17,074 bases of DNA from an uncultured Muribaculaceae bacterium (GCA_910586175.1 CAJUIJ010000044.1:1-17074); one strand, 5' to 3'; shown: positions 7,131 through 14,949, counted from the stretch's first letter. Numbers and translations are program-made. The notes: generated by a model from the letters alone, not told the origin.

Positions 7131-7276
7131 ACCTCTTACAAGAAGCAACCAGATAACACATGACAAATATTATCGGCACCAACACAATCTCTTAGTCAGT
7201 GAAAGTCTGAGCCAAAACAGACCGCAAGGTACGCTCCACCGTAGCCCCGGCATTATAAAGTAGTCTAACTAATCAT
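7131..7276 (-). pseudogene. GT2 remnant with internal deletion (head fused to tail)
   Basis: The head (7276 down to about 7178) matches the 5' end of the intact GT2 at 2622-3545: 7194-7260 differs from 3458-3524 at 3 of 67 positions, counted by eye. A 5-bp deletion after ATG ATT AGT brings in a TAG, and TAA replaces the phenylalanine codon after FTD; between them NAGATVERTLRSVLAQTFTD still reads. The tail (7180-7132) encodes VPIIFVMCYLVASCKR and matches 8663-8615 at 44 of 49 positions. A GT2 gene with its middle deleted explains this best. Downstream it runs straight into the phosphoribosyltransferase start, and upstream it is 13 bp from the DUF6625 stop. Confidence 0.75.
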
Positions 7277-7288
7277 ACACTGTCATTT

Positions 7289-8272
7289 TTATTGTTTTAT
7301 AAGTGCATTCATTATTTTTCTTATATCCATCTTCTTTAGCAACTTAACTACCGTCTTTCGCTTCCTTTTTATTGAACTGAATATTTGCTTTTGATAATTC
7401 CATTCTGACAAAAGATTTACAAGGCTCAACGGTTTATCTGTATCTCGATAAAATCCATATCTATTAACATAAAATTTATCAGGAATGTCATTCCATTTAG
7501 GCAATGTCCATGTCACGCTCTGTTTTGCTATTACGTAATGAAAGAAAATCCATTCCTTCCCACCTTGATATACATGACCATTATCATAAGTAACCAGACC
7601 GGGCCGTTGTTCAAATCCAATATATTCAGGATTATATAATTTTATAACATTACTTTTGGCAAATGACTTAACCACATCACTAAATGACTGCAAAGACCGT
7701 TTATCTCCTGCATATCCAATCATTGCTCTGTCATCAATACGCAAAAATTCATCATATGCAAAATGATAAGGACTTTGGAATATGAATTGCCAACCATATC
7801 CTTCTTTATATAAATTTTTTACTTTATCAATATTCCTGAATATTGATAAAGCCCCTGACATGTAATTCTCTGTTATTGTAAATATATCGGCTACCTTCTT
7901 GACTTCTTCATTAAAATATTTACCGATATGACCAAATATAAGGTCAATATCGCAATAACCCACAAATTCATATTCATTCAAATAATCTTCAAAGATATGT
8001 GGCCATGCAGGCTTTAAGTCACACAATTTATAACCATCCTGAACTTTTATTTCTACCCCACATTTTTTAGTGGCCAGCTCATTGAATTGCTTTAGACTGA
8101 ATGGATATGTTTTGACATTAGAGGGACTTTTCCTATTTTGCCAATCCCAATCTGTAAAGAATATGAAGTCAATGTCGATATTGAATTCACATCCCTTCAT
8201 AAACAAATCCATAAACTCCGGATATTTCCCAAAATACGCGACAATTAATGCTGTTTTACCCCCTGCTGCCAT
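7289..8272 (-). CDS. DUF6625-family putative glycosyltransferase
   Basis: This 327-residue protein matches the pattern I know as DUF6625, common in Bacteroidota polysaccharide loci. It begins with TALIVAYFGKYPEFMDLFMK (7-26) and continues through IDFIFFTDWDW (33-44) and YKLCDLKPAW (81-90) to GYCDIDLIFG (105-114), whose CDID resembles a GT-A DXD metal site. It is probably a cytosolic glycosyltransferase; donor and acceptor are unknown. The lysine-rich C-terminus may bind membrane. The gene is AT-rich relative to neighbours. It is bracketed by decayed GT2 5' fragments, one starting 13 bp before its ATG (8290-8423) and one ending 13 bp after its stop (7178-7276), which suggests it arrived by recombination at those sequences. 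The ATG at 8272 is the only sensible start. Confidence 0.85.
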   Translation of the reverse strand: MAAGGKTALIVAYFGKYPEFMDLFMKGCEFNIDIDFIFFTDWDWQNRKSPSNVKTYPFSLKQFNELATKKCGVEIKVQDGYKLCDLKPAWPHIFEDYLNEYEFVGYCDIDLIFGHIGKYFNEEVKKVADIFTITENYMSGALSIFRNIDKVKNLYKEGYGWQFIFQSPYHFAYDEFLRIDDRAMIGYAGDKRSLQSFSDVVKSFAKSNVIKLYNPEYIGFEQRPGLVTYDNGHVYQGGKEWIFFHYVIAKQSVTWTLPKWNDIPDKFYVNRYGFYRDTDKPLSLVNLLSEWNYQKQIFSSIKRKRKTVVKLLKKMDIRKIMNALIKQ

Positions 8273-8289
8273 GTCATTTATATTATTTA

Positions 8290-8423
8290 CAATACTTTAT
8301 TACACTCTGTACTCCAATTATCCACCACAATATTTTAATCAGTGAAAGCCAAAGTCAGAACCGACTGCAAGGTACACTCCAGAATACACCAGCATTATAA
8401 AATTTCATAATTACACCAATCAT
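8290..8423 (-). pseudogene. Decayed GT2 5' fragment
   Basis: From an ATG at 8423 the sequence aligns with the first ~48 codons of the intact GT2 at 3545. YNAG is recognisable near the start, and later IVVDNWSTECNKVL aligns with the IVVVDDGST...KVL region after frameshifts. The frame is broken by several indels and stops. The homology continues upstream through CGAAA..TTAAGAC into repeat copy E, just as the intact GT2 continues into copy C, so the whole repeat-plus-gene-start unit was duplicated. It ends 17 bp before the DUF6625 start. Confidence 0.7.
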
Positions 8424-8435
8424 ATACGAAACATT

Positions 8436-8535
8436 AAGACAAAACTAACATATGCCTGCGGAAACTTATTAAATAGTCTCCAACAAAAAATATGTCCCGG
8501 CGAACCCGGATATGTGGCGCAAAGCTCCCTTGTCT
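8436..8535 (-). repeat. Intergenic cloverleaf repeat, copy E
   Basis: This 100-bp copy has AAGACAAAACTAACATATGCC at the low end and TTGTCT at the high end. Both GC hairpins carry a mismatch: CCGGCGAACCCGG, and GGCGC-AAA-GCTCC. The left hairpin reads TGCCTGCGGAA, also imperfect. Pairing has decayed along with the adjacent GT2 fragment, as expected for an unselected duplicate. Confidence 0.88.
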
Positions 8536-8542
8536 TCAATAT

Positions 8543-8683
8543 TTATCCTTTACTCTGAATCTGTATACCCACACCCATCCTGTCAAGCAAATCCTGAACA
8601 CCGGCAAAAATCACCCTCTTACAACAAGCAACAAGATAACAGCTGACTAATATTATCGGCACCCGATAATACTTCATATCCAT
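8543..8683 (-). pseudogene. 46-codon ORF, likely GT2 C-terminal remnant
   Basis: An open frame runs from ATG 8683 (second ATG at 8677) to TAA at 8545-8543. It encodes MDMKYYRVPIILVSCYLVAC followed by CKRVIFAGVQDLLDRMG and a short end. Positions 8615-8663 recur at 7132-7180, where the matching segment is fused to a GT2 head. The pattern VPIIxVxCYLVAxCKRVIF is loosely like the C-terminal LPIMVFSLLPQKFARRLF of the intact GT2. I read it as the 3' end of a lost glycosyltransferase standing directly before repeat copy E. A translated 46-residue protein cannot be excluded; no family is recognised. Confidence 0.5.
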
Positions 8684-8720
8684 TATGAATTCAATTATTT
8701 AATGACTACTACAATAAAAA

Positions 8721-9749
8721 TTATTTCCTTCGGGGCTTCCATTCACCAATCAGCAAAGGACAATATCTCCGGGCCACTATAATCAATGGAACCAATACAA
8801 TCGCAGTCACACCTGCACATATCAATCCAATATACGGATCATGCACCCTCGCAAGCTTAAACGCCAATCTTTCAAAAGGAACTAATACAAAAAAATGCGC
8901 CCCAAGTACAAACAACGAACTAACTCCCCAAAAACGTAACCATCCTGACATCTGGCCAACCCACACAAAACTGGATAGCGCCAATAATGCCACATCCAAC
9001 CAAAGATAATACATGGCAGCATAAATTCCAAAATATTTCCCTTCCACATAAAATTGCGAAAAATTCCATAACAACCCGACAATTAGTCCAGATATTGCTA
9101 AGATAATCCAACGCCAATCACGCCGCAACAGCATTCCTAACAATGGCCTACCCACTACATATCCTATAGCAAAATACCCAAACCAATAACACGCTTGATT
9201 AATCATCACCGGTGTAGCCCACATTGACGAAACGCCTTTAAACAACAAACAACAACACCCCACAAGAAGAACGCACCATTTAGGCAACCGCATCACAAAA
9301 AATCCAAAGAGATGTATCCAAAAAATAGTGAGAAGAAACCAAAGAGGTGCATTTAGCGAAAGATAGTCTCCGCGTGCCTCTATACGGAAGATTTCCCAAA
9401 TACGATTCCATTCAAAATTTGAAAACGAATGGCTATCCCAAACATCTATAACATATCTAAACGGTATAGAAAGCAGATAAAACATGAGAAAAGGCATCAA
9501 CAATCTCCACAATCTCTTTTCACAAAATTCCTTAAACGGGGCATTGACCTTAAAGAAAAAACCGCTCAGAAAAAAGAAAGTGATATTCCCAAAAGTACCG
9601 TTAGACCACAATTCAGTCGAATAATTATCAGTATGTGACCAAATCACCAGTAGAATCGCCACACCCTTCAATATATCTACATTATCATATCTGGATTTGG
9701 CAGTTGCCGAGCACCCCCCCCAATATACTAAATTGCTAATTATCTGCAT
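8721..9749 (-). CDS. Acyltransferase family 3 membrane protein (OafA-like), with poly-G tract
   Basis: This 342-residue integral membrane acyltransferase (PF01757 type) has about ten hydrophobic helices. The conserved start YDNVDILKGVAILLVIWSHT (21-40) includes the essential-type histidine 39, and FFFLSGFFFKVNAPFKEFCE follows. Such enzymes transfer acetyl or other acyl groups from cytosolic acyl-CoA to sugars during polysaccharide assembly. The first ~17 residues before the domain are unusual, and codons 10-12 are TGG GGG GGG, an uninterrupted run of eight G (plus-strand C at 9714-9721). There is no internal ATG between that tract and the domain, so a one-base slip would abolish the protein. 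The gene precedes a GT2 tail remnant and follows the hexapeptide acyltransferase gene by about 100 bp. Confidence 0.9.
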   Translation of the reverse strand: MQIISNLVYWGGCSATAKSRYDNVDILKGVAILLVIWSHTDNYSTELWSNGTFGNITFFFLSGFFFKVNAPFKEFCEKRLWRLLMPFLMFYLLSIPFRYVIDVWDSHSFSNFEWNRIWEIFRIEARGDYLSLNAPLWFLLTIFWIHLFGFFVMRLPKWCVLLVGCCCLLFKGVSSMWATPVMINQACYWFGYFAIGYVVGRPLLGMLLRRDWRWIILAISGLIVGLLWNFSQFYVEGKYFGIYAAMYYLWLDVALLALSSFVWVGQMSGWLRFWGVSSLFVLGAHFFVLVPFERLAFKLARVHDPYIGLICAGVTAIVLVPLIIVARRYCPLLIGEWKPRRK

Positions 9750-9850
9750 ATTATAAATATTTATTATATTAATTTATCAAGTGTTACAATGCGAAACTTT
9801 GGTTGCGCTCCAGTTGTTTCCCATTGCAAGTGGGAATAAATTTAGAAATT

Positions 9851-10456
9851 TCATAATGTCTTGATTACTTTTGCCGGATTGCCTGCAACAATCGAATTGG
9901 CCGGCATGCTCTTTGTCACAACTGACCCCGCTCCTATTACAGTATTCTCACCAATTGTAACTCCCGGCAAAATACAAACCATCTCTCCAATCCATACATT
10001 TTTCCCTATTTTAATCGGACCTTTACTATACAATTTCCGAGCTATAGGTGTTAATGTCTTCAAATCTTCTAATGTTCCATGATCATGATCTATTATTATT
10101 ATTCTGGAAGCCATTAAAACATTGTCTTCTATTGTGATTTCATTGATTGCTGAAATATAACAATCCTGACCAATTGAAACATTATTTCCTATAGTTATAC
10201 ATGGTTGGAACTTCTGATTAACCCACCAATCATTATGCGTACAAATTTTGAATCTATTTCCTGCCTGAAAATTATTACCTATCCGGATATTTTCCGGACA
10301 AAGAATAAATGAATCCTTACCAAATTTACAATTTTCGCCAATTCTCCTAAAAAATGGACGCCATAACCACACTCGAACTCTACCGGAAATTTCAATCTTC
10401 TTCCGTTCAAATTTTCTCCAAACCTTTGAGATGAAATAATGTAATGTCATTGCCAA
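9851..10456 (-). CDS. Hexapeptide-repeat (LbH) acyltransferase
   Basis: This 201-residue protein consists mostly of left-handed beta-helix repeats: IRIGNNFQAGN, ITIGNNVSIGQDCYI, ITIEDNVLMASR, then IDHDHG (122-127), whose histidines (124, 126) sit where the catalytic histidine of the CatB/WcaF/maltose-O-acetyltransferase group lies. The closing coils are IKIGKNVWIGEMV and VTIGENTVIGAGSVVTKSMP, ending with NPAKVI. It should use acyl-CoA to acetylate a sugar hydroxyl or amine. The basic N-terminus (WRKFERKK) may give membrane contact. ATG 10456 is taken; a second ATG lies at 10450. It lies between the ATP-grasp ligase (38 bp upstream) and the membrane acyltransferase. Base composition is AT-rich. 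Confidence 0.9.
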   Translation of the reverse strand: MAMTLHYFISKVWRKFERKKIEISGRVRVWLWRPFFRRIGENCKFGKDSFILCPENIRIGNNFQAGNRFKICTHNDWWVNQKFQPCITIGNNVSIGQDCYISAINEITIEDNVLMASRIIIIDHDHGTLEDLKTLTPIARKLYSKGPIKIGKNVWIGEMVCILPGVTIGENTVIGAGSVVTKSMPANSIVAGNPAKVIKTL

Positions 10457-10494
10457 CGCACCCTTTTAAATTTGCCTTATATATTTTATCTTAA

Positions 10495-11583
10495 TTATTT
10501 ACTCATTCTAACCTTACGTACCAAAGGCCGCCAATCCCGACTGTTCCACCACAAACAAATATCACACCCAAATACCAACCGAATGAACTTCCCAATACCA
10601 ATCTCTTTCTTAATCATCCGATAAAGCTCAGTCCGCTCTTCCACAAACTTCACTTTTCGCCGTTCCCTTTTCTTATACCCAATCCCGGCAAACTCGGCAC
10701 AAAGATTCATTCCCGATGCAGTACATGCATAACCATATGCACCATTGCGGAAATTGCACTCTATAAACCAATATCCCTCCTTATTCTTCAGAAATTCAAT
10801 ATCAAATATCCCCTTGTATCCGCACTCCTTGAGAAACCGTTCTATACCATTTCTCAATTCATCCGGTACGTCTGGCCTTAATGTGCCATATATAGTTGAA
10901 CCGTTACCATATATATGATGTTTTTCCACAATTCCCCCAAACTTAATATCTCCATTCCTATCCACTACACCACACACAGCATATTCTGCAAGCCCTTCCC
11001 CCTCTACAAGCCGTTGCACCATTATACTTGAAGTATGATGCGCCCTAAACCTCCCCATTGCAGCGTGTAAGTCTGATTCTGACCTACATACACTAATATC
11101 CCCTTTCTCCCCGGAAGCACTCACCAAAGGCTTCAATATGAATGGATAAGCAATCGATATTCTTTCAGCTGACTCTTCTATCACTTCAAAATCCGCTACA
11201 CGAAGTCCGGCTTCTCTTGCAATCTTTGACATCCATGATTTATCCATCAATACAGTCATTCCCCTTTTTGATTCCGGTCCGGATATATTATCGAATCCAC
11301 CTCCCCTTAATATCTCTTCAACAATAATTGCAGGCTCATCCCCTCCGGGAAAAATAACATATTCATTCTCCGGTTTACACTCTTGTATTAACACAACCTC
11401 TACTTTCTCTCTCTCAGATGTGTCTACATCCATCCACTTATCCACATATCGGCTCTTGTATACAGGCACAACCATATCGGATGGAGCCAAAAACAGCACC
11501 TTCATCCCGGCCTCCCCACAACTGCGTATCAATCCCAACTCATTGTAGTTACCCCTACCCACCACTATGGCTATCGGCTTCAT
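10495..11583 (-). CDS. ATP-grasp carboxylate-amine ligase
   Basis: This ligase is 362 residues from ATG 11583. The N-terminal Rossmann-like preATP-grasp part begins MKPIAIVVGRGNYNELGLIR. The ATP-grasp part has FILKPLVSASGEKGD (lysine near 151), MVQRLVEGEG, FDIEFL and the metal-binding FIECNFRNGAYGY near 273-285. The family joins a carboxylate, activated as acyl-phosphate, to an amine; in polysaccharide loci such enzymes are thought to attach amino acids or similar groups to sugars. The upstream PIG-L stop (TGA 11582-11580) overlaps this ATG as ATGA, which decided the start over the ATG two codons earlier at 11589. Directly following a deacetylase that would expose a sugar amine, it may use that amine; this is inference. 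Confidence 0.87.
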   Translation of the reverse strand: MKPIAIVVGRGNYNELGLIRSCGEAGMKVLFLAPSDMVVPVYKSRYVDKWMDVDTSEREKVEVVLIQECKPENEYVIFPGGDEPAIIVEEILRGGGFDNISGPESKRGMTVLMDKSWMSKIAREAGLRVADFEVIEESAERISIAYPFILKPLVSASGEKGDISVCRSESDLHAAMGRFRAHHTSSIMVQRLVEGEGLAEYAVCGVVDRNGDIKFGGIVEKHHIYGNGSTIYGTLRPDVPDELRNGIERFLKECGYKGIFDIEFLKNKEGYWFIECNFRNGAYGYACTASGMNLCAEFAGIGYKKRERRKVKFVEERTELYRMIKKEIGIGKFIRLVFGCDICLWWNSRDWRPLVRKVRMSK

Positions 11584-12308
11584 CTGCATCTGAAATAAAG
11601 TTCTTTGTTAATCGTGCATGCCTTAACAAGCAATTCCGGAAGCACCCCACTCCATGGCTTGCCGCAAGGAGCCTGCTCCGACACATACATCTCCACTCCC
11701 AGATTCTTAACCTCCGACTCCGAAGCAGTCAAATCCATTCTGTACCCATCACTCCATCTCAATCCCCATATATTATAATACCACATCCACACGCAGTATT
11801 CATACACATCAGCCTTGAGGCTTACCATTCCTTTAACCAACAAACGCGTATTCAAATGGTCGGGCCATCCTTCCCCCCAATGAGGAACAAATACAGCTGT
11901 CGGCTTTATTTCTTTTACCAAATCCTCTAATTCACCTTTATCCTCATGCGCAGGAATTCCACCATCACCATAATTCAAAAATTTGACATGGTCTTCCGAG
12001 ACACCAAGAATCGCCAAAGCACGCAACGCCAAACCTCTACGTGCAGCCCCAAGTTCATCAGCTCCAATATTGCAACATCCACGATGAGACCCTTCCCCTC
12101 GGGTCATAATAACTACATATGGCACATTGCCATTACTGACCAAACGCGCAATCAAGCCCCCACACCCCAACGTCTCATCATCAGGATGAGGAGCAACCAC
12201 CATCACCTTACCTTTAGGAATCGGCAACTCTTCCAACTTACGAAGCATCACCCTCTGAAGAAACGATACACGCAAGCCTCTTATAAAATCCTTAATACGC
12301 TCAATCAT
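11580..12308 (-). CDS. PIG-L family N-acetylglucosamine-type deacetylase
   Basis: This 242-residue enzyme has the hallmark zinc site: VMVVAPHPDDETLGCGG (35-51), with His41, Asp43 and Asp44, and the second motif WPDHLNT (148-154). LmbE/PIG-L enzymes hydrolyse the N-acetyl group of GlcNAc or GalNAc conjugates. In a glycan cluster it probably deacetylates an intermediate or the finished repeat unit, leaving a free amine. Its ATG (12308-12306) overlaps the stop of the upstream GT4 gene, and its own TGA overlaps the ATG of the ATP-grasp gene, so three genes are tightly coupled. No signal peptide is visible, so it should be cytosolic. Confidence 0.92.
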   Translation of the reverse strand: MIERIKDFIRGLRVSFLQRVMLRKLEELPIPKGKVMVVAPHPDDETLGCGGLIARLVSNGNVPYVVIMTRGEGSHRGCCNIGADELGAARRGLALRALAILGVSEDHVKFLNYGDGGIPAHEDKGELEDLVKEIKPTAVFVPHWGEGWPDHLNTRLLVKGMVSLKADVYEYCVWMWYYNIWGLRWSDGYRMDLTASESEVKNLGVEMYVSEQAPCGKPWSGVLPELLVKACTINKELYFRCR

Positions 12309-13414
12309 ACATTCAACGCATATTTATATGCTTCGACTGTCTTTAAAGCACAATCTTCCCAACTGAATTTCTCAGCCTGCTTAATTGACTCTTTACACAA
12401 ATCTAAATAGTCAGCCTGCGCCATCCTTTCGAACTTAAGCATTGCGTCCGTCATATCATCAACATCTGTTTCACTGACATAAATCGCGGCATCCCCACCG
12501 ACTTCCCCCAACGAACTATTGTTGAATGTCACAACGGGCGTACCACATGCCATAGATTCCAAAACCGGGAGACCGAAACCCTCATACAAAGACGGAAAGA
12601 ATGTCGCTGTAGCCTTCTGATAAAGCTCCGCCAATTCCTCATCTGATATGTTTCGTGCGAATGTCACCCTATCTTCTATTCCCAAACTTACGAGTTCTTT
12701 CATTACCTCCACCGGGGGATTCCTCCAAACCAAAACCAAATCATGATCCTTTGATTTTGCAGCATAAACAGCAAAAGCCCGAATAAGAGAAATTGTATTT
12801 TTACGTCCACCATCACATGAAGAACTCATAAAAAATGGCCTACTCGACTTACAATCTACTGGCTTAAATAAATCTCTTTTGTAACCCCATGGAGCAACAA
12901 AGACCTTGCTTTCGGGAATCTTCATATACTCAACGATATCCCTCTTTGACGACTCACTGCAAGTCAGCACAGCACGGCACTGCTGTGCAAATTTTGTATA
13001 TTCCCTGCGACAGAATTCAGGATTGAAATTAGCTTCAGGATATGTGAAAAACATTGCATCGTGTATTGTGGCAACACACTTTTCAGGATGCGATACTTTA
13101 TCATAATTATGAGGAATATGCAGCACATCATAACCTGTCAATAATTCACGCATACGCACTTTCCTGACATATCTATCAACCCTCTCTTGCTTTGGAAGCC
13201 AAAGATGATGTTTATTTAATCCGGTATCAATATTGCGCACACCCCAGCCATGCAAGTTCTGCGAATACAATTCCATTTTAAAGGGGACACTATCCTTAAT
13301 CAAATCCAAAGCCTTTACCAATTCCAACGTAGTTCGGCCAATTCCATTAAGATACCCTCTCGAGAACCAGTCGACAGTAGAATTGACATCGATCAAAACC
13401 TTTTTCTTCCCCAT
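12305..13414 (-). CDS. GT4 family glycosyltransferase
   Basis: This 369-residue GT-B enzyme of mannosyltransferase-like type is complete. The N-domain begins MGKKKVLIDVNSTVDWF with the glycine-rich acceptor loop LNGIGRTTLEL (22-32). TIHDAMFFTYPE (116-126) is typical of this subgroup. The C-domain has GGRKNTISLIRAF (202-214), LYEGFGLPVLESMACGTPVV (276-295) with the E-x7-E pair at 278/286, and LGEVGGDAA. It would transfer a hexose from a nucleotide-sugar to a lipid-linked acceptor. It ends in a 4-bp overlap with PIG-L, suggesting that the sugar it adds or the acceptor it uses is then deacetylated. The 118 bp above its start hold no recognised element. Confidence 0.94.
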   Translation of the reverse strand: MGKKKVLIDVNSTVDWFSRGYLNGIGRTTLELVKALDLIKDSVPFKMELYSQNLHGWGVRNIDTGLNKHHLWLPKQERVDRYVRKVRMRELLTGYDVLHIPHNYDKVSHPEKCVATIHDAMFFTYPEANFNPEFCRREYTKFAQQCRAVLTCSESSKRDIVEYMKIPESKVFVAPWGYKRDLFKPVDCKSSRPFFMSSSCDGGRKNTISLIRAFAVYAAKSKDHDLVLVWRNPPVEVMKELVSLGIEDRVTFARNISDEELAELYQKATATFFPSLYEGFGLPVLESMACGTPVVTFNNSSLGEVGGDAAIYVSETDVDDMTDAMLKFERMAQADYLDLCKESIKQAEKFSWEDCALKTVEAYKYALNV

Positions 13415-13532
13415 TAACTTTTAATTAAATTTGTTAAACACAATCATTTTTAGCAGCAAAAAGAATTCAATGTAATACAATGATTTAGCCCTCTTTTCAA
13501 CTCATAACTCTGACTTAATACTAACTTAAGCA

Positions 13533-14822
13533 CTAAGAAAGCGACAATGTCCGATCATACAAAGAAAGTAATTCCCCGACATGAGTCTCCAAAGTCTTGA
13601 CTCCACTACGTATAGCCTCCAAATCAAACCGAGGCTTCTCCGACGCGATCCATTCCATCTTATCTCGCAAAGCCTCAATATTATTGGCTGGTACCAGCCA
13701 ACCATTCTCCCCTTCTCGTATCTGCATTTCTGCCCCGCCATTACATGTAGCCAATACAGGCTTACCCATCATCATAGCCTCTGCGATATTAAGCCCATAT
13801 GCTTCCATACAAACAGATGAAGACAACGCTACATCGTATCCTCCGATTTTATCATACACCTCATTGGGGCTAACCTTCCCATGCCAAATAATCCGCGAGT
13901 CACCACGGCTCAAACGCCGCATCCGCGCCTCATATTGCCGCTCTACTCTTGTGTCTGCACCTCCTATAAGATGCAGCCGTACATCAGGGTTATGCACCCC
14001 CATAAAAGCACGTATCAAAACATGAATCCCCTTAATGTAGCAAATACGGCCCACAAAGAAAAAATGAAAAAGACCATCATTTAAGCTCACTTCAGCAGGA
14101 TTAGTAACTTCTGCCTTAGGTGAAACTCCATGAACTATAATCTTTAGCCGACTCCTATCGAAGCCATTCCTCACCAAAGCTTCACCAAGCTTCTCACAAG
14201 GTGCAATCACGATTCTGGCATTCTCTGAAATAGTCTTCCACTCAGACTCCTTACCTCGGATGCTGAGAGCCGCCTCCCCGATAGCAGATACAACCGGTAC
14301 AAACCGCCGACGCGAAAGCCACCTGCCTAATTTAATATAACTCTCCTCGGGCAGCAGGCGCATAAACGGATACCAATACTTACCAGAGCGTATATTACGA
14401 AGCGAACATTTCAAACAACGCCCAAACTCAGCCCGCTCCCTGCAAATCTCATCCTCACAATTCATCAACGCACCGGCCGGACATACAATCCCCCCATGAT
14501 GCGCTGTGACAACCACAGGAACCCTCATCCGTTCGCCAATAGTACACATCCATCCCTTATGACTATGAGCATGAATCAAATCAGGGCAAACACTCTCCAC
14601 AACCTTAACAGCTGCCGGCCAATCATTAACACCAACCTCATAAAGCTCTATACCCCGATAATCACGCTTACGGAATTCTCCGGAGGCAACACCATCCACA
14701 AACGAAAGCACAGCAATATCAGCACCCTGCCGAATCATCTCATCGACAACATTCTTCACATAAACCTGCCCTCCTCCATAAGTGGAAAAAAAGTCACCGG
14801 CACCAACCTGCAAAACCCTCAT
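13533..14822 (-). CDS. GT4 family glycosyltransferase with cysteine-rich insert
   Basis: This 429-residue GT-B enzyme begins MRVLQVGAGDFFSTYGGGQV. The N-domain holds LIHAHSHKGWM and TAHHGGIVC, then a cysteine-rich stretch (Cys 114, 122, 127, 136, 139) that is found in one GT4 subgroup and may bind metal. The C-domain has FFVGRICYIKGIHVLIRAF (255-273), HLIGG, and MEAYGLNIAEAMMMGKPVL with the E-x7-E pair at 340/348. It probably adds an early sugar of the unit. It is the first polysaccharide gene after the ATPase pair, its ATG standing about 26 bp below repeat copy F, so copy F marks the border between the accessory module and the glycan cluster. Confidence 0.94.
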   Translation of the reverse strand: MRVLQVGAGDFFSTYGGGQVYVKNVVDEMIRQGADIAVLSFVDGVASGEFRKRDYRGIELYEVGVNDWPAAVKVVESVCPDLIHAHSHKGWMCTIGERMRVPVVVTAHHGGIVCPAGALMNCEDEICRERAEFGRCLKCSLRNIRSGKYWYPFMRLLPEESYIKLGRWLSRRRFVPVVSAIGEAALSIRGKESEWKTISENARIVIAPCEKLGEALVRNGFDRSRLKIIVHGVSPKAEVTNPAEVSLNDGLFHFFFVGRICYIKGIHVLIRAFMGVHNPDVRLHLIGGADTRVERQYEARMRRLSRGDSRIIWHGKVSPNEVYDKIGGYDVALSSSVCMEAYGLNIAEAMMMGKPVLATCNGGAEMQIREGENGWLVPANNIEALRDKMEWIASEKPRFDLEAIRSGVKTLETHVGELLSLYDRTLSLS

Positions 14823-14848
14823 AACAAACCAATCAAATACAAACTAAT

Positions 14849-14947
14849 AAGACATAACCAACATATGCCTGCAGCAACATATTTAAAACGTCAAAAGAAA
14901 AAAATGTTCCGGCGAAGCCGGATATGTGGCGCAAAGCGCCCATGTCT
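14849..14947 (-). repeat. Intergenic cloverleaf repeat, copy F
   Basis: This 99-bp copy fills nearly all of the space between the AAA ATPase stop (14950) and the GT4 start (14822). The high half is intact: CCGGCGAAGCCGG, ATATGT, GGCGCAAAGCGCC, CATGTCT. The low half has TGCCTGCAGCA and an altered linker, with AAAATGTTCC in place of AAATATGTCC. Confidence 0.9.
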
Positions 14948-14949
14948 AC

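Noticed and set aside
7108..7185. Upstream start of the phosphoribosyltransferase at 7185
   Set aside because: The added codons derive from a glycosyltransferase tail that recurs at 8615-8663, so they are remnant DNA that happens to be in frame.
9817..9835. TTCCCA..TGGGAA inverted repeat between the two acyltransferase genes as a terminator
   Set aside because: The stem is only 6 bp and no U-tract follows in the direction of transcription, so it does not support a terminator call.
13415..13532. Promoter between the two GT4 genes
   Set aside because: The AT-rich gap has no convincing Bacteroidetes TTTG / TAnnTTTG pair on the minus strand; I could not support a promoter here or elsewhere in the window.
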